From Loxodes magnus (Eukaryota; Ciliophora; Karyorelictea; Loxodida; Loxodidae): a stretch of DNA of 64,000 nucleotides. The stretch lies in the NCBI GenBank assembly GCA_946699065.1, contig CAMPDV010002428.1, positions 1 to 64,000 on the forward strand, written 5' to 3'. Numbering within the stretch: position 1 is the first letter of the stretch; the number at the start of each line of letters is the position of its first letter. The notes under the pieces are model-generated. The model was given only the letters and a program-made list of their open reading frames with translations. It was not told where the DNA came from and did no database searches. Shown here one piece after another: positions 33,703 through 46,797 of the stretch. Both the position numbers and the translations under genes were made by a program.

Positions 33703-36700
33703 AAATTGGAATTACTAAAACTGGATAAAAAGAAGTTATAAGAATTTAGAAAAGTGAGGAAGTAAAGTAAGAAAAGAAAGAAGAATTTGAGATTTAGAAT
33801 TACTAAAACTGGATAAAAAGAAGTTATAAGAATTTAGAAAAGTGAGGAAGTAAAGTAAGAAAAGAAAGAAGAATCTTCAGATTTAGAATTACTAAAACTG
33901 GATAAAAAGAAGTTATAAGAATTTAGAAAAGTGAGGAAGTAAAGTAAGAAAAGAAAGAAGAATTTGAGATTTAGAATTACTAAAACTGGATAAAAAGAAG
34001 TTATAAGAATTTAGAAAAGTGAGGAAGTAAAGTAAGAAAAGAAAGAAGAATTTGAGATTTAGAATTACTAAAACTGGATAAAAAGAAGTTATAAGAATTT
34101 AGAAAAGTGAGGAAGTAAAGTAAGAAAAGAAAGAAGAATTTCAGATTTAGAATTACTAAAACTGGATAAAAAGAAGTTATAAGAATTTAGAAAAGTGAGG
34201 AAGTAAAGTAAGAAAAGAAAGAAGAATTTGAGATTTAGAATTACTAAAACTAGATAAAAAGAAGTTATAAGAATTTAGAAAAGTGAGGAAGTAAAGTAAG
34301 AAAAGAAGAAAGAATTTGAGATTTAGAATTACTAAAACTGGATAAAAAGAAGTTATAAGAATTTAGAAAAGTGAGGAAGTAAAGTAAGAAAAGAAAGAAG
34401 AATCTTCAGATTTAGAATTACTAAAACTGGATAAAAAGAAGTTATAAGAATTTAGAAAAGTGAGGAAGTAAAGTAAGAAAAAAGAAAGAATTTCAGATTT
34501 AGAATTACTAAAACTGGATAAAAAGAAGTTATAAGAATTTAGAAAAGTGAGGAAGTAAAGTAAGAAAAGAACAAAGAAATTCAGATTTAGAATTACTAAA
34601 ACTGGATAAAAAGAAGTTATAAGAATTTAGAAAAGTGAGGAAGTAAAGTAAGAAAAGAAAGAAGAATTTCAGATTTAGAATTACTAAAACTGGATAAAAA
34701 GAAGTTATAAGAATTTAGAAAAGTGAGGAAGTAAAGTAAGAAAAGAAGAAAGAATTTGAGATTTAGAATTACTAAAACTGGATAAAAAGAAGTTATAAGA
34801 ATTTAGAAAAGTGAGGAAGTAAAGTAAGAAAAGAAGAAAGAATTTCAGATTTAGAATTACTAAAACTGGATAAAAAGAAGTTATAAGAATTTAGAAAAGT
34901 GAGGAAGTAAAGTAAGAAAAGAAAGAAGATCTTCAGATTTAGAATTACTAAAACTGGATAAAAAGAAGTTATAAGAATTTAGAAAAGTGAGGAAGTAAAG
35001 TAAGAAAAGAAAGAATTTCAGATTTAGAATTACTAAAACTAGATAAAAAGAAGTTATAAGAATTTAGAAAAGTGAGGAAGTAAAGTAAGAAAAGAACAAA
35101 GAAATTCAGATTTAGAATTACTAAAACTGGATAAAAAGAAGTTATAAGAATTTAGAAAAGTGAGGAAGTAAAGTAAGAAAAGAAAGAAGAATTTGAGATT
35201 TAGAATTACTAAAACTGGATAAAAAGAAGTTATAAGAATTTAGAAAAGTGAGGAAGTAAAGTAAGAAAAGAAAGAAGAATCTTCAGATTTAGAATTACTA
35301 AAACTGGATAAAAAGAAGTTATAAGAATTTAGAAAAGTGAGGAAGTAAAGTAAGAAAAGAAAAAGAATTTCAGATTTAGAATTACTAAAACTGGATAAAA
35401 AGAAGTTATAAGAATTTAGAAAAGTGAGGAAGTAAAGTAAGAAAAGAAAGAAGAATTTCAGATTTAGAATTACTAAAACTGGATAAAAAGAAGTTATAAG
35501 AATTTAGAAAAGTGAGGAAGTAAAGTAAGAAAAGAAAGAAGAATTTGAGATTTAGAATTACTAAAACTAGATAAAAAGAAGTTATAAGAATTTAGAAAAG
35601 TGAGGAAGTAAAGTAAGAAAAGAGGAAAGAATTTCAGATTTAGAATTACTAAAACTGGATAAAAAGAAGTTATAAGAATTTAGAAAAGTGAGGAAGTAAA
35701 GTAAGAAAAGAAAGAAGAATTTGAGATTTAGAATTACTAAAACTGGATAAAAAGAAGTTATAAGAAATTAGAAAAGTGAGGAAGTAAAGTAAGAAAAGAA
35801 GAAAGAATTTCAGATTTAGAATTACTAAAACTGGATAAAAAGAAGTTATAAGAATTTAGAAAAGTGAGGAAGTAAAGTAAGAAAAGAAGAAAGAATTTGA
35901 GATTTAGAATTACTAAAACTGGATAAAAAGAAGTTATAAGAATTTAGAAAAGTGAGGAAGTAAAGTAAGAAAAGAAAGAAGAATTTCAGATTTAGAATTA
36001 CTAAAACTGGATAAAAAGAAGTTATAAGAATTTAGAAAAGTGAGGAAGTAAAGTAAGAAAAGAAAGAAGAATTTCAGATTTAGAATTACTAAAACTGGAT
36101 AAAAAGAAGTTATAAGAATTTAGAAAAGTGAGGAAGTAAAGTAAGAAAAGAAAGAAGAATTTCAGATTTAGAATTACTAAAACTGGATAAAAAGAAGTTA
36201 TAAGAATTTAGAAAAGTGAGGAAGTAAAGTAAGAAAAGAAGAAAGAATTTGAGATTTAGAATTACTAAAACTGGATAAAAAGAAGTTATAAGAATTTAGA
36301 AAAGTGAGGAAGTAAAGTAAGAAAAGAAGAAAGAATTTGAGATTTAGAATTACTAAAACTAGATAAAAAGAAGTTATAAGAACTTAGAAAAGTGAGGAAG
36401 TAAAGTAAGAAAAGAAAGAAGAATTTGAGATTTAGAATTACTAAAACTGGATAAAAAGAAGTTATAAGAATTTAGAAAAGTGAGGAAGTAAAGTAAGAAA
36501 AGAAAGAAGAATTTCAGATTTAGAATTACTAAAACTGGATAAAAAGAAGTTATAAGAATTTAGAAAAGTGAGGAAGTAAAGTAAGAAAAGAAGAAAGAAT
36601 TTGAGATTTAGAATTACTAAAACTAGATAAAAAGAAGTTATAAGAAATTAGAAAAGTGAGGAAGTAAAGTAAGAAAAGAAGAAAGAATTTGAGATTTAGA

Positions 36701-39700
36701 ATTACTAAAACTGGATAAAAAGAAGTTATAAGAAATTAGAAAAGTGAGGAAGTAAAGTAAGAAAAGAAGAAAGAATTTGAGATTTAGAATTACTAAAACT
36801 AGATAAAAAGAAGTTATAAGAATTTAGAAAAGTGAGGAAGTAAAGTAAGAAAAGAAGAAAGAAATTCAGATTTAGAATTACTAAAACTGGATAAAAAGAA
36901 GTTATAAGAATTTAGAAAAGTGAGGAAGTAAAGTAAGAAAAGAAGAAAGAATTTGAGATTTAGAATTACTAAAACTGGATAAAAAGAAGTTATAAGAAAT
37001 TAGAAAAGTGAGGAAGTAAAGTAAGAAAAGAAGAAAGAATTTCAGATTTAGAATTACTAAAACTAGATAAAAAGAAGTTATAATAAATTAGAAAAGTGAG
37101 GAAGTAAAGTAAGAAAAGAAAGAAGAATTTCAGATTTAGAATTACTAAAACTGGATAAAAAGAAGTTATAAGAATTTAGAAAAGTGAGGAAGTAAAGTAA
37201 GAAAAGAAGAAAGAATTTCAGATTTAGAATACTAAAACTGGATAAAAAGAAGTTATAAGAATTTAGAAAAGTGAGGAAGTAAAGTAAGAAAAGAGGAAAG
37301 AATTTCAGATTTAGAATTACTAAAACTTGATAAAAAGAAGTTATAAGAAATCAGAAAAGTGAGGAAGTAAAGTAAGAAAAGAAGAAAGAATTTGAGATTT
37401 AGAATTACTAAAACTAGATAAAAAGAAGTTATAAGAAATTAGAAAAGTGAGGAAGTAAAGTAAGAAAAGAAGAAAGAAATTCAGATTTAGAATTACTAAA
37501 ACTGGATAAAAAAAAGTTATAAGAATTTAGAAAAGTGAGGAAGTAAAGTAAGAAAAGAAGAAAGAATTTCAGATTTAGAATTACTAAAACTGGATAAAAA
37601 GAAGTTATAAGAATTTAGAAAAGTGAGGAAGTAAAGTAAGAAAAGAAGAAAGAATTTGAGATTTAGAATTACTAAAACTGGATAAAAAGAAGTTATAAGA
37701 ATTTAGAAAAGTGAGGAAGTAAAGTAAGAAAAGAAGAAAGAATTTCAGATTTAGAATTACTAAAACTGGATAAAAAGAAGTTATAAGAATTTAGAAAAGT
37801 GAGGAAGTAAAGTAAGAAAAGAAAGAAGAATTTCAGATTTAGAATTACTAAAACTGGATAAAAAGAAGTTATAAGAATTTAGAAAAGTGAGGAATTAAAG
37901 TAAGAAAAGAAGAAAGAAATTCAGATTTAGAATTACTAAAACTGGATAAAAAAAGTTATAAGAATTTAGAAAAGTGAGGAAGTAAAGTAAGAAAAGAAAG
38001 AAGAATTTCAGATTTAGAATTACTAAAACTGGATAAAAAGAAGTTATAAGAATTTAGAAAAGTGAGGAATTAAAGTAAGAAAAGAAGAAAGAAATTCAGA
38101 TTTAGAATTACTAAAACTGGATAAAAAGAAGTTATAAGAATTTAGAAAAGTGAGGAAGTAAAGTAAGAAAAGAAGAAAGAATTTCAGATTTAGAATTACT
38201 AAAACTGGATAAAAAGAAGTTATAAGAATTTAGAAAAGTGAGGAAGTAAAGTAAGAAAAGAAGAAAGAATTTGAGATTTAGAATTACTAAAACTAGATAA
38301 AAAGAAGTTATAAGAATTTAGAAAAGTGAGGAAGTAAAGTAAGAAAAGAGGAAAGAATTTCAGATTTAGAATTACTAAAACTGGATAAAAAGAAGTTATA
38401 AGAATTTAGAAAAGTGAGGAAGTAAAGTAAGAAAAGAAAGAAGAATTTCAGATTTAGAATTACTAAAACTGGATAAAAAGAAGTTATAAGAATTTAGAAA
38501 AGTGAGGAAGTAAAGTAAGAAAAGAAAGAAGAATTTCAGATTTAGAATTACTAAAACTGGATAAAAAGAAGTTATAAGAATTTAGAAAAGTGAGGAAGTA
38601 AAGTAAGAAAAGAAAGAAGAATTTCAGATTTAGAATTACTAAAACTGGATAAAAAGAAGTTATAATAAATTAGAAAAGTGAGGAAGTAAAGTAAGAAAAG
38701 AGGAAAGAATTTCAGATTTAGAATTACTAAAACTGGATAAAAAGAAGTTATAAGAATTTAGAAAAGTGAGGAAGTAAAGTAAGAAAAGAGGAAAGAATTT
38801 GAGATTTAGAATTACTAAAACTGGATAAAAAGAAGTTATAAGAAATTAGAAAAGTGAGGAAGTAAAGTAAGAAAAGAAAAAAGAATTTCAGATTTAGAAT
38901 TACTAAAACTGGATAAAAAGAAGTTATAAGAAATTAGAAAAGTGAGGAAGTAAAGTAAGAAAAGAAGAAAGAATTAAAGATTTAGAATTACTAAAACTGG
39001 ATAAAAAGAAGTTATAATAAATTAGAAAAGTGAGGAAGTAAAGTAAGAAAAGAGGAAAGAATTTCAGATTTAGAATTACTAAAACTAGATAAAAAGAAGT
39101 TATAAGAATTTAGAAAAGTGAGGAAGTAAAGTAAGAAAAGAAGAAAGAATTTGAGATTTAGAATTACTAAAACTGGATAAAAAGAAGTTATAAGAAATTA
39201 GAAAAGTGAGGAAGTAAAGTAAGAAAAGAAGAAAGAATTTCAGATTTAGAATTACTAAAACTAGATAAAAAGAAGTTATAAGAATTTAGAAAAGTGAGGA
39301 AGTAAAGTAAGAAAAGAAGAAAGAATTTGAGATTTACAATTACTAAAACTAGATAAAAAGAAGTTATAAGAATTTAGAAAAGTGAGGAAGTAAAGTAAGA
39401 AAAGAAGAAAGAAATTCAGATTTAGAATTACTAAAACTAGATAAAAAGAAGTTATAAGAATTTAGAAAAGTGAGGAAGTAAAGTAAGAAAAGAGGAAAGA
39501 ATTTCAGATTTAGAATTACTAAAACTAGATAAAAAGAAGTTATTAGAAATTAGAAAAGTGAGGAAGTAAAGTAAGAAAAGAGGAAAGAATTTCGGATTTA
39601 GAATTACTAAAACTGGATAAAAAGAAGTTATAAGAATTTAGAAAAGTGAGGAATTAAAGTAAGAAAAGAAAGAAGAATTTCAGATTTAGAATTACTAAAA

Positions 39701-42700
39701 CTGGATAAAAAGAAGTTATAAGAATTTAGAAAAGTGAGGAAGTAAAGTAAGAAAAGAAGAAAGAATTTGAGATTTACAATTACTAAAACTGGATAAAAAG
39801 AAGTTATAAGAATTTAGAAAAGTGAGGAAGTAAAGTAAGAAAAGAAGAAAGAAATTCAGATTTAGAATTACTAAAACTAGATAAAAAGAAGTTATAAGAA
39901 TTTAGAAAAGTGAGGAAGTAAAGTAAGAAAAGAGGAAAGAATTTCAGATTTAGAATTACTAAAACTAGATAAAAAGAAGTTATAAGAAATTAGAAAAGTG
40001 AGGAAGTAAAGTAAGAAAAGAGGAAAGAATTTCGGATTTAGAATTACTAAAACTGGATAAAAAGAAGTTATAAGAATTTAAAAAAGTGAGGAAGTAAAGT
40101 AAGAAAAGAAGAAAGAAATTCAGATTTAGAATTACTAAAACTGGATAAAAAGAAGTTATAATAAATTAGAAAAGTGAGGAAGTAAAGTAAGAAAAGAGGA
40201 AAGAATTTCAGATTTAGAATTACTAAAACTAGATAAAAAGAAGTTATAAGAATTTAGAAAAGTGAGGAAGTAAAGTAAGAAAAGAAGAAAGAATTTGAGA
40301 TTTAGAATTACTAAAACTGGATAAAAAGAAGTTATAAGAATTTAGAAAAGTGAGGAAGTAAAGTAAGAAAAGAAGAAAGAATTTCAGATTTAGAATTACT
40401 AAAACTAGATAAAAAGAAGTTATAAGAATTTAGAAAAGTGAGGAAGTAAAGTAAGAAAAGAAGAAAGAATTTGAGATTTACAATTACTAAAACTAGATAA
40501 AAAGAAGTTATAAGAATTTAGAAAAGTGAGGAAGTAAAGTAAGAAAAGAAGAAAGAAATTCAGATTTAGAATTACTAAAACTAGATAAAAAGAAGTTATA
40601 AGAATTTAGAAAAGTGAGGAAGTAAAGTAAGAAAAGAGGAAAGAATTTCAGATTTAGAATTACTAAAACTAGATAAAAAGAAGTTATAAGAAATTAGAAA
40701 AGTGAGGAAGTAAAGTAAGAAAAGAGGAAAGAATTTCGGATTTAGAATTACTAAAACTGGATAAAAAGAAGTTATAAGAAATTAGAAAAGTGAGGAAGTA
40801 AAGTAAGAAAAGAAGAAAGAAATTGAGATTTAGAATTACTAAAACTAGATAAAAAGAAGTTATAAGAATTTAGAAAAGTGAGGAAGTAAAGTAAGAAAAG
40901 AGGAAAGAATTTCAGATTTAGAATTACTAAAACTGGATAAAAAGAAGTTATAAGAAATTAGAAAAGTGAGGAAGTAAAGTAAGAAAAGAAGAAAGAAATT
41001 CAGATTTAGAATTACTAAAACTAGATAAAAAGAAGTTATAAGAATTTAGAAAAGTGAGGAAGTAAAGTAAGAAAAGAGGAAAGAATTTCAGATTTAGAAT
41101 TACTAAAACTAGATAAAAAGAAGTTATAAGAAATTAGAAAAGTGAGGAAGTAAAGTAAGAAAAGAGGAAAGAATTTCGGATTTAGAATTACTAAAACTGG
41201 ATAAAAAGAAGTTATAAGAATTTAGAAAAGTGAGGAAGTAAAGTAAGAAAAGAAGAAAGAAATTCAGATTTAGAATTACTAAAACTGGATAAAAAGAAGT
41301 TATAATAAATTAGAAAAGTGAGGAAGTAAAGTAAGAAAAGAAGAAAGAATTTCAGATTTAGAATTACTAAAACTGGATAAAAAGAAGTTATAAGAATTTA
41401 GAAAAGTGAGGAAGTAAAGTAAGAAAAGAAGAAAGAATTTCAGATTTAGAATTACTAAAACTAGATAAAAAGAAGTTATAATAATTTAGAAAAGTGAGGA
41501 AGTAAAGTAAGAAAAGAAGAAAGAATTTCAGATTTAGAATTACTAAAACTGGATAAAAAGAAGTTATAAGAATTTAGAAAAGTGAGGAAGTAAAGTAAGA
41601 AAAGAAGAAAGAATTTCAGATTTAGAATTACTAAAACTGGATAAAAAGAAGTTATAAGAAATTAGAAAAGTGAGGAAGTAAAGTAAGAAAAGAAGAAAGA
41701 ATTTCAGATTTAGAATTACTAAAACTAGATAAAAAGAAGTTATAAGAATTTAGAAAAGTGAGGAAGTAAAGTAAGAAAAGAGGAAAGAATTTCAGATTTA
41801 GAATTACTAAAACTGGATAAAAAGAAGTTATAAGAATTTAGAAAAGTGAGGAAGTAAAGTAAGAAAAGAAGAAAGAATTTCAGATTTAGAATTACTAAAA
41901 CTGGATAAAAAGAAGTTATAAGAATTTAGAAAAGTGAGGAAGTAAAGTAAGAAAAGAAGAAAGAATTTGAGATTTAGAATTACTAAAACTAGATAAAAAG
42001 AAGTTATAAGAATTTAGAAAAGTGAGGAAGTAAAGTAAGAAAAGAAGAAAGAATTTGAGATTTAGAATTACTAAAACTAGATAAAAAGAAGTTATAAGAA
42101 TTTAGAAAAGTGAGGAAGTAAAGTAAGAAAAGAAGAAAGAATTTCAGATTTAGAATTACTAAAACTGGATAAAAAGAAGTTATAAGAATTTAGAAAAGTG
42201 AGGAAGTAAAGTAAGAAAAGAAGAAAGAATTTGAGATTTAGAATTACTAAAACTAGATAAAAAGAAGTTATAAGAATTTAGAAAAGTGAGGAAGTAAAGT
42301 AAGAAAAGAAGAAAGAAATTGAGATTTAGAATTACTAAAACTGGATAAAAAGAAGTTATAAGAATTTAGAAAAGTGAGGAAGTAAAGTAAGAAAAGAAGA
42401 AAGAATTTGAGATTTAGAATTACTAAAACTAGATAAAAAGAAGTTATAAGAATTTAGAAAAGTGAGGAAGTAAAGTAAAAAAGAAGAAAGAATTTGAGAT
42501 TTAGAATTACTAAAACTAGATAAAAAGAAGTTATAAGAACTTAGAAAAGTGAGGAAGTAAAGTAAGAAAAGAAGAAAGAATTTCAGATTTAGAATTACTA
42601 AAACTGGATAAAAAGAAGTTAAAAGAATTTAGAAAAGTGAGGAAGTAAAGTAAGAAAAGAAGAAAGAATTTCAGATTTAGAATTACTAAAACTAGATAAA

Positions 42701-45700
42701 AAGAAGTTATAAGAATTTAGAAAAGTGAGGAAGTAAAGTAAGAAAAGAGGAAAGAATTTCAGATTTAGAATTACTAAAACTGGATAAAAAGAAGTTATAA
42801 GAATTTAGAAAAGTGAGGAAGTAAACTAAGAAAAGAAGAAAGAATTTCAGATTTAGAATTACTAAAACTGGATAAAAAGAAGTTATTAGAATTTAGAAAA
42901 GTGAGGAAGTAAAGTAAGAAAAGAAGAAAGAATTTGAGATTTAGAATTACTAAAACTGGATAAAAAGAAGTTATAAGAATTTAGAAAAGTGAGGAAGTAA
43001 AGTAAGAAAAGAAGAAAGAATTTGAGATTTAGAATTACTAAAACTAGATAAAAAGAAGTTATAAGAATTTAGAAAAGTGAGGAAGTAAAGTAAGAAAAGA
43101 AGAAAGAATTTGAGATTTAGAATTACTAAAACTGGATAAAAAGAAGTTATAAGAATTTAGAAAAGTGAGGAAGTAAAGTAAGAAAAGAAGAAAGAATTTG
43201 AGATTCAGAATTACTAAAACTAGATAAAAAGAAGTTATAAGAATTTAGAAAAGTGAGGAAGTAAAGTAAATAAAGAAGAAAGAATTTGAGATTTAGAATT
43301 ACTAAAACTAGATAAAAAGAAGTTATAAGAAATTAGAAAAGTGAGGAAGTAAAGTAAGAAAAGAAGAAAGAATTTCAGATTTAGAATTACTAAAACTGGA
43401 TAAAAAGAAGTTATAAGAATTTAGAAAAGTGAGGAAGTAAAGTAAGAAAAGAAGAAAGAATTTGAGATTTAGAATTACTAAAACTAGATAAAAAGAAGTT
43501 ATAAGAATTTAGAAAAGTGAGGAAGTAAAGTAAGAAAAGAGGAAAGAATTTCGGATTTAGAATTACTAAAACTGGATAAAAAGAAGTTAAAAGAATTTAG
43601 AAAAGTGAGGAAGTAAACTAAGAAAAGAAGAAAGAATTTCAGATTTAGAATTACTAAAACTGGATAAAAAGAAGTTATTAGAAATTAGAAAAGTGAGGAA
43701 GTAAAGTAAGAAAAAAAAGAAGAATTTCAGATTTAGAATTACTAAAACTGGATAAAAAGAAGTTATAAGAAATTAGAAAAGTGAGGAAGTAAAGTAAGAA
43801 AAGAAGAAAGAATTTGAGATTTAGAATTACTAAAACTAGATAAAAAGAAGTTATAAGAATTTAGAAAAGTGAGGAAGTAAAGTAAGAAAAGAAGAAAGAA
43901 TTTGAGATTTAGAATTACTAAAACTGGATAAAAAGAAGTTATTAGAATTTAGAAAAGTGAGGAAGTAAAGTAAGAAAAGAAGAAAGAATTTGAGATTTAC
44001 AATTACTAAAACTAGATAAAAAGAAGTTATAAGAATTTAGAAAAGTGAGGAAGTAAAGTAAGAAAAGAAGAAAGAAATTGAGATTTAGAATTACTAAAAC
44101 TGGATAAAAAGAAGTTATAAGAATTTAGAAAAGTGAGGAAGTAAAGTAAGAAAAGAAGAAAGAATTTGAGATTTAGAATTACTAAAACTGGATAAAAAGA
44201 AGTTATAAGAAATTAGAAAAGTGAGGAAGTAAAGTAAGAAAAGAAGAAAGAATTTGAGATTTAGAATTACTAAAACTAGATAAAAAGAAGTTATAAGTTA
44301 TTAGAAAAGTGAGGAAGTAAAGTAAGAAAAGAAGAAAGAATTTCGGATTTAGAATTACTAAAACTGGATAAAAAGAAGTTATAAGAAATTAGAAAAGTGA
44401 GGAAGCAAAGTAAGAAAAGAGGAAAGAATTTCAGATTTAGAATTACTAAAACTAGATAAAAAGAAGTTATAAGAATTTAGAAAAGTGAGGAAGTAAAGTA
44501 AGAAAAGAAGAAAGAATTTGAGATTTAGAATTACTAAAACTGGATAAAAAGAAGTTATAAGAATTTAGAAAAGTGAGGAAGTAAAGTAAGAAAAGAAGAA
44601 AGAATTTGAGATTTAGAATTACTAAAACTGGATAAAAAGAAGTTATAAGAATTTAGAAAAGTGAGGAAGTAAAGTAAGAAAAGAAGAAAGAATTTGAGAT
44701 TTAGAATTACTAAAACTGGATAAAAAGAAGTTATAAGAAATTAGAAAAGTGAGGAAGTAAAGTAAGAAAAGAAGAAAGAAATTGAGATTTAGAATTACTA
44801 AAACTAGATAAAAAGAAGTTATAAGAATTTAGAAAAGTGAGGAAGTAAAGTAAGAAAAGAGGAAAGAATTTCAGATTTAGAATTACTAAAACTGGATAAA
44901 AAGAAGTTATAAGAATTTAGAAAAGTGAGGAAGTAAAGTAAGAAAAGAAAGAAGAATTTCAGATTTAGAATTACTAAAACTGGATAAAAAGAAGTTATAA
45001 GAATTTAGAAAAGTGAGGAAGTAAAGTAAGAAAAGAAAGAAGAATTTCAGATTTAGAATTACTAAAACTGGATAAAAAGAAGTTATAAGAATTTAGAAAA
45101 GTGAGGAAGTAAAGTAAGAAAAGAAAGAAGAATTTCAGATTTAGAATTACTAAAACTGGATAAAAAGAAGTTATAAGAATTTAGAAAAGTGAGGAAGTAA
45201 AGTAAGAAAAGAAGAAAGAATTTGAGATTTAGAATTACTAAAACTAGATAAAAAGAAGTTATAAGAATTTAGAAAAGTGAGGAAGTAAAGTAAGAAAAGA
45301 GGAAAGAATTTCAGATTTAGAATTACTAAAACTAGATAAAAAGAAGTTATAAGAAATTAGAAAAGTGAGGAAGTAAAGTAAATAAAGAAGAAAGAATTTG
45401 AGATTTAGAATTACTAAAACTAGATAAAAAGAAGTTATAAGAATTTAGAAAAGTGAGGAAGTAAAGTAAGAAAAGAAGAAAGAATTTGAGATTTAGAATG
45501 ACTAAAACTAGATAAAAAGAAGTTATAAGTTATTAGAAAAGTGAGGAAGTAAAGTAAGAAAAGAAGAAAGAATTTCGGATTTAGAATTACTAAAACTGGA
45601 TAAAAAGAAGTTATAAGAAATTAGAAAAGTGAGGAAGCAAAGTAAGAAAAGAAGAAAGAATTTCAGATTTAGAATTACTAAAACTAGATAAAAAGAAGTT

Positions 45701-46797
45701 ATAAGAATTTAGAAAAGTGAGGAAGTAAAGTAAGAAAAGAAGAAAGAATTTGAGATTTAGAATTACTAAAACTAGATAAAAAGAAGTTATAAGAATTTAG
45801 AAAAGTGAGGAAGTAAAGTAAGAAAAGAAGAAAGAATTTGAGATTTAGAATTACTAAAACTAGATAAAAAGAATTTATAAGAATTTAGAAAAGTGAGGAA
45901 GTAAAGTAAGAAAAGAAGAAAGAATTTGAGATTTAGAATTACTAAAACTAGATAAAAAGAAGTTATAAGAATTTAGAAAAGTGAGGAAGTAAAGTAAGAA
46001 AAGAAGAAAGAATTTGAGATTTAGAATTACTAAAACTGGATAAAAAGAAGTTATAAGAATTTAGAAAAGTGAGGAAGTAAAGTAAATAAAGAAGAAAGAA
46101 TTTGAGATTTAGAATTACTAAAACTAGATAAAAAGAAGTTATAAGAATTTAGAAAAGTGAGGAAGTAAAGTAAGAAAAGAAGAAAGAATTTGAGATTTAG
46201 AATTACTAAAACTGGATAAAAAGAAGTTATAAGAATTTAGAAAAGTGAGGAAGTAAAGTAAGAAAAGAAGAAAGAATTTGAGATTTAGAATTACTAAAAC
46301 TAGATAAAAAGAAGTTATAAGAATTTAGAAAAGTGAGGAAGTAAAGTAAGAAAAGAAGAAAGAATTTGAGATTTAGAATTACTAAAACTAGATAAAAAGA
46401 AGTTATAAGAATTTAGAAAAGTGAGGAAGTAAAGTAAGAAAAGAAGAAAGAATTTCAGATTTAGAATTACTAAAACTAGATAAAAAGAAGTTATAAGAAT
46501 TTAGAAAAGTGAGGAAGTAAAGTAAGAAAAGAAGAAAGAATTTGAGATTTAGAATTACTAAAACTGGATAAAAAGAAGTTATAAGAATTTAGAAAAGTGA
46601 GGAAGTAAAGTAAGAAAAGAAGAAAGAATTTGAGATTTAGAATTACTAAAACTAGATAAAAAGAAGTTATAAGAAATTAGAAAAGTGAGGAAGTAAAGTA
46701 AATAAAGAAGAAAGAATTTGAGATTTAGAATTACTAAAACTAGATAAAAAGAAGTTATAAGAAATTAGAAAAGTGAGGAAGTAAAGTAAGAAAAGAA
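33703..46797 (+). repeat. Satellite 1: 88-bp tandem repeat, ~149 copies
   Basis: Unit core: TTAGAATTACTAAAACTGGA, then AAAAAGAAGTTATAAGAATT, then AGAAAAGTGAGGAAGTAAAG and AAAAGAAGAAAGAATTT(C/G)AG. Hand-measured spacing is 88 bp, with occasional 86-89-bp units. Diagnostic variants are CTGGAT/CTAGAT, GAATTT/GAAATT, AGAAAGAAG/AGAAGAAAG and TTCGGATTT. Units at the left edge mostly carry AGAAAGAAG and CTGGAT; CTAGAT spreads toward the right. No coding; 88 is not a multiple of three. Confidence 0.97.
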
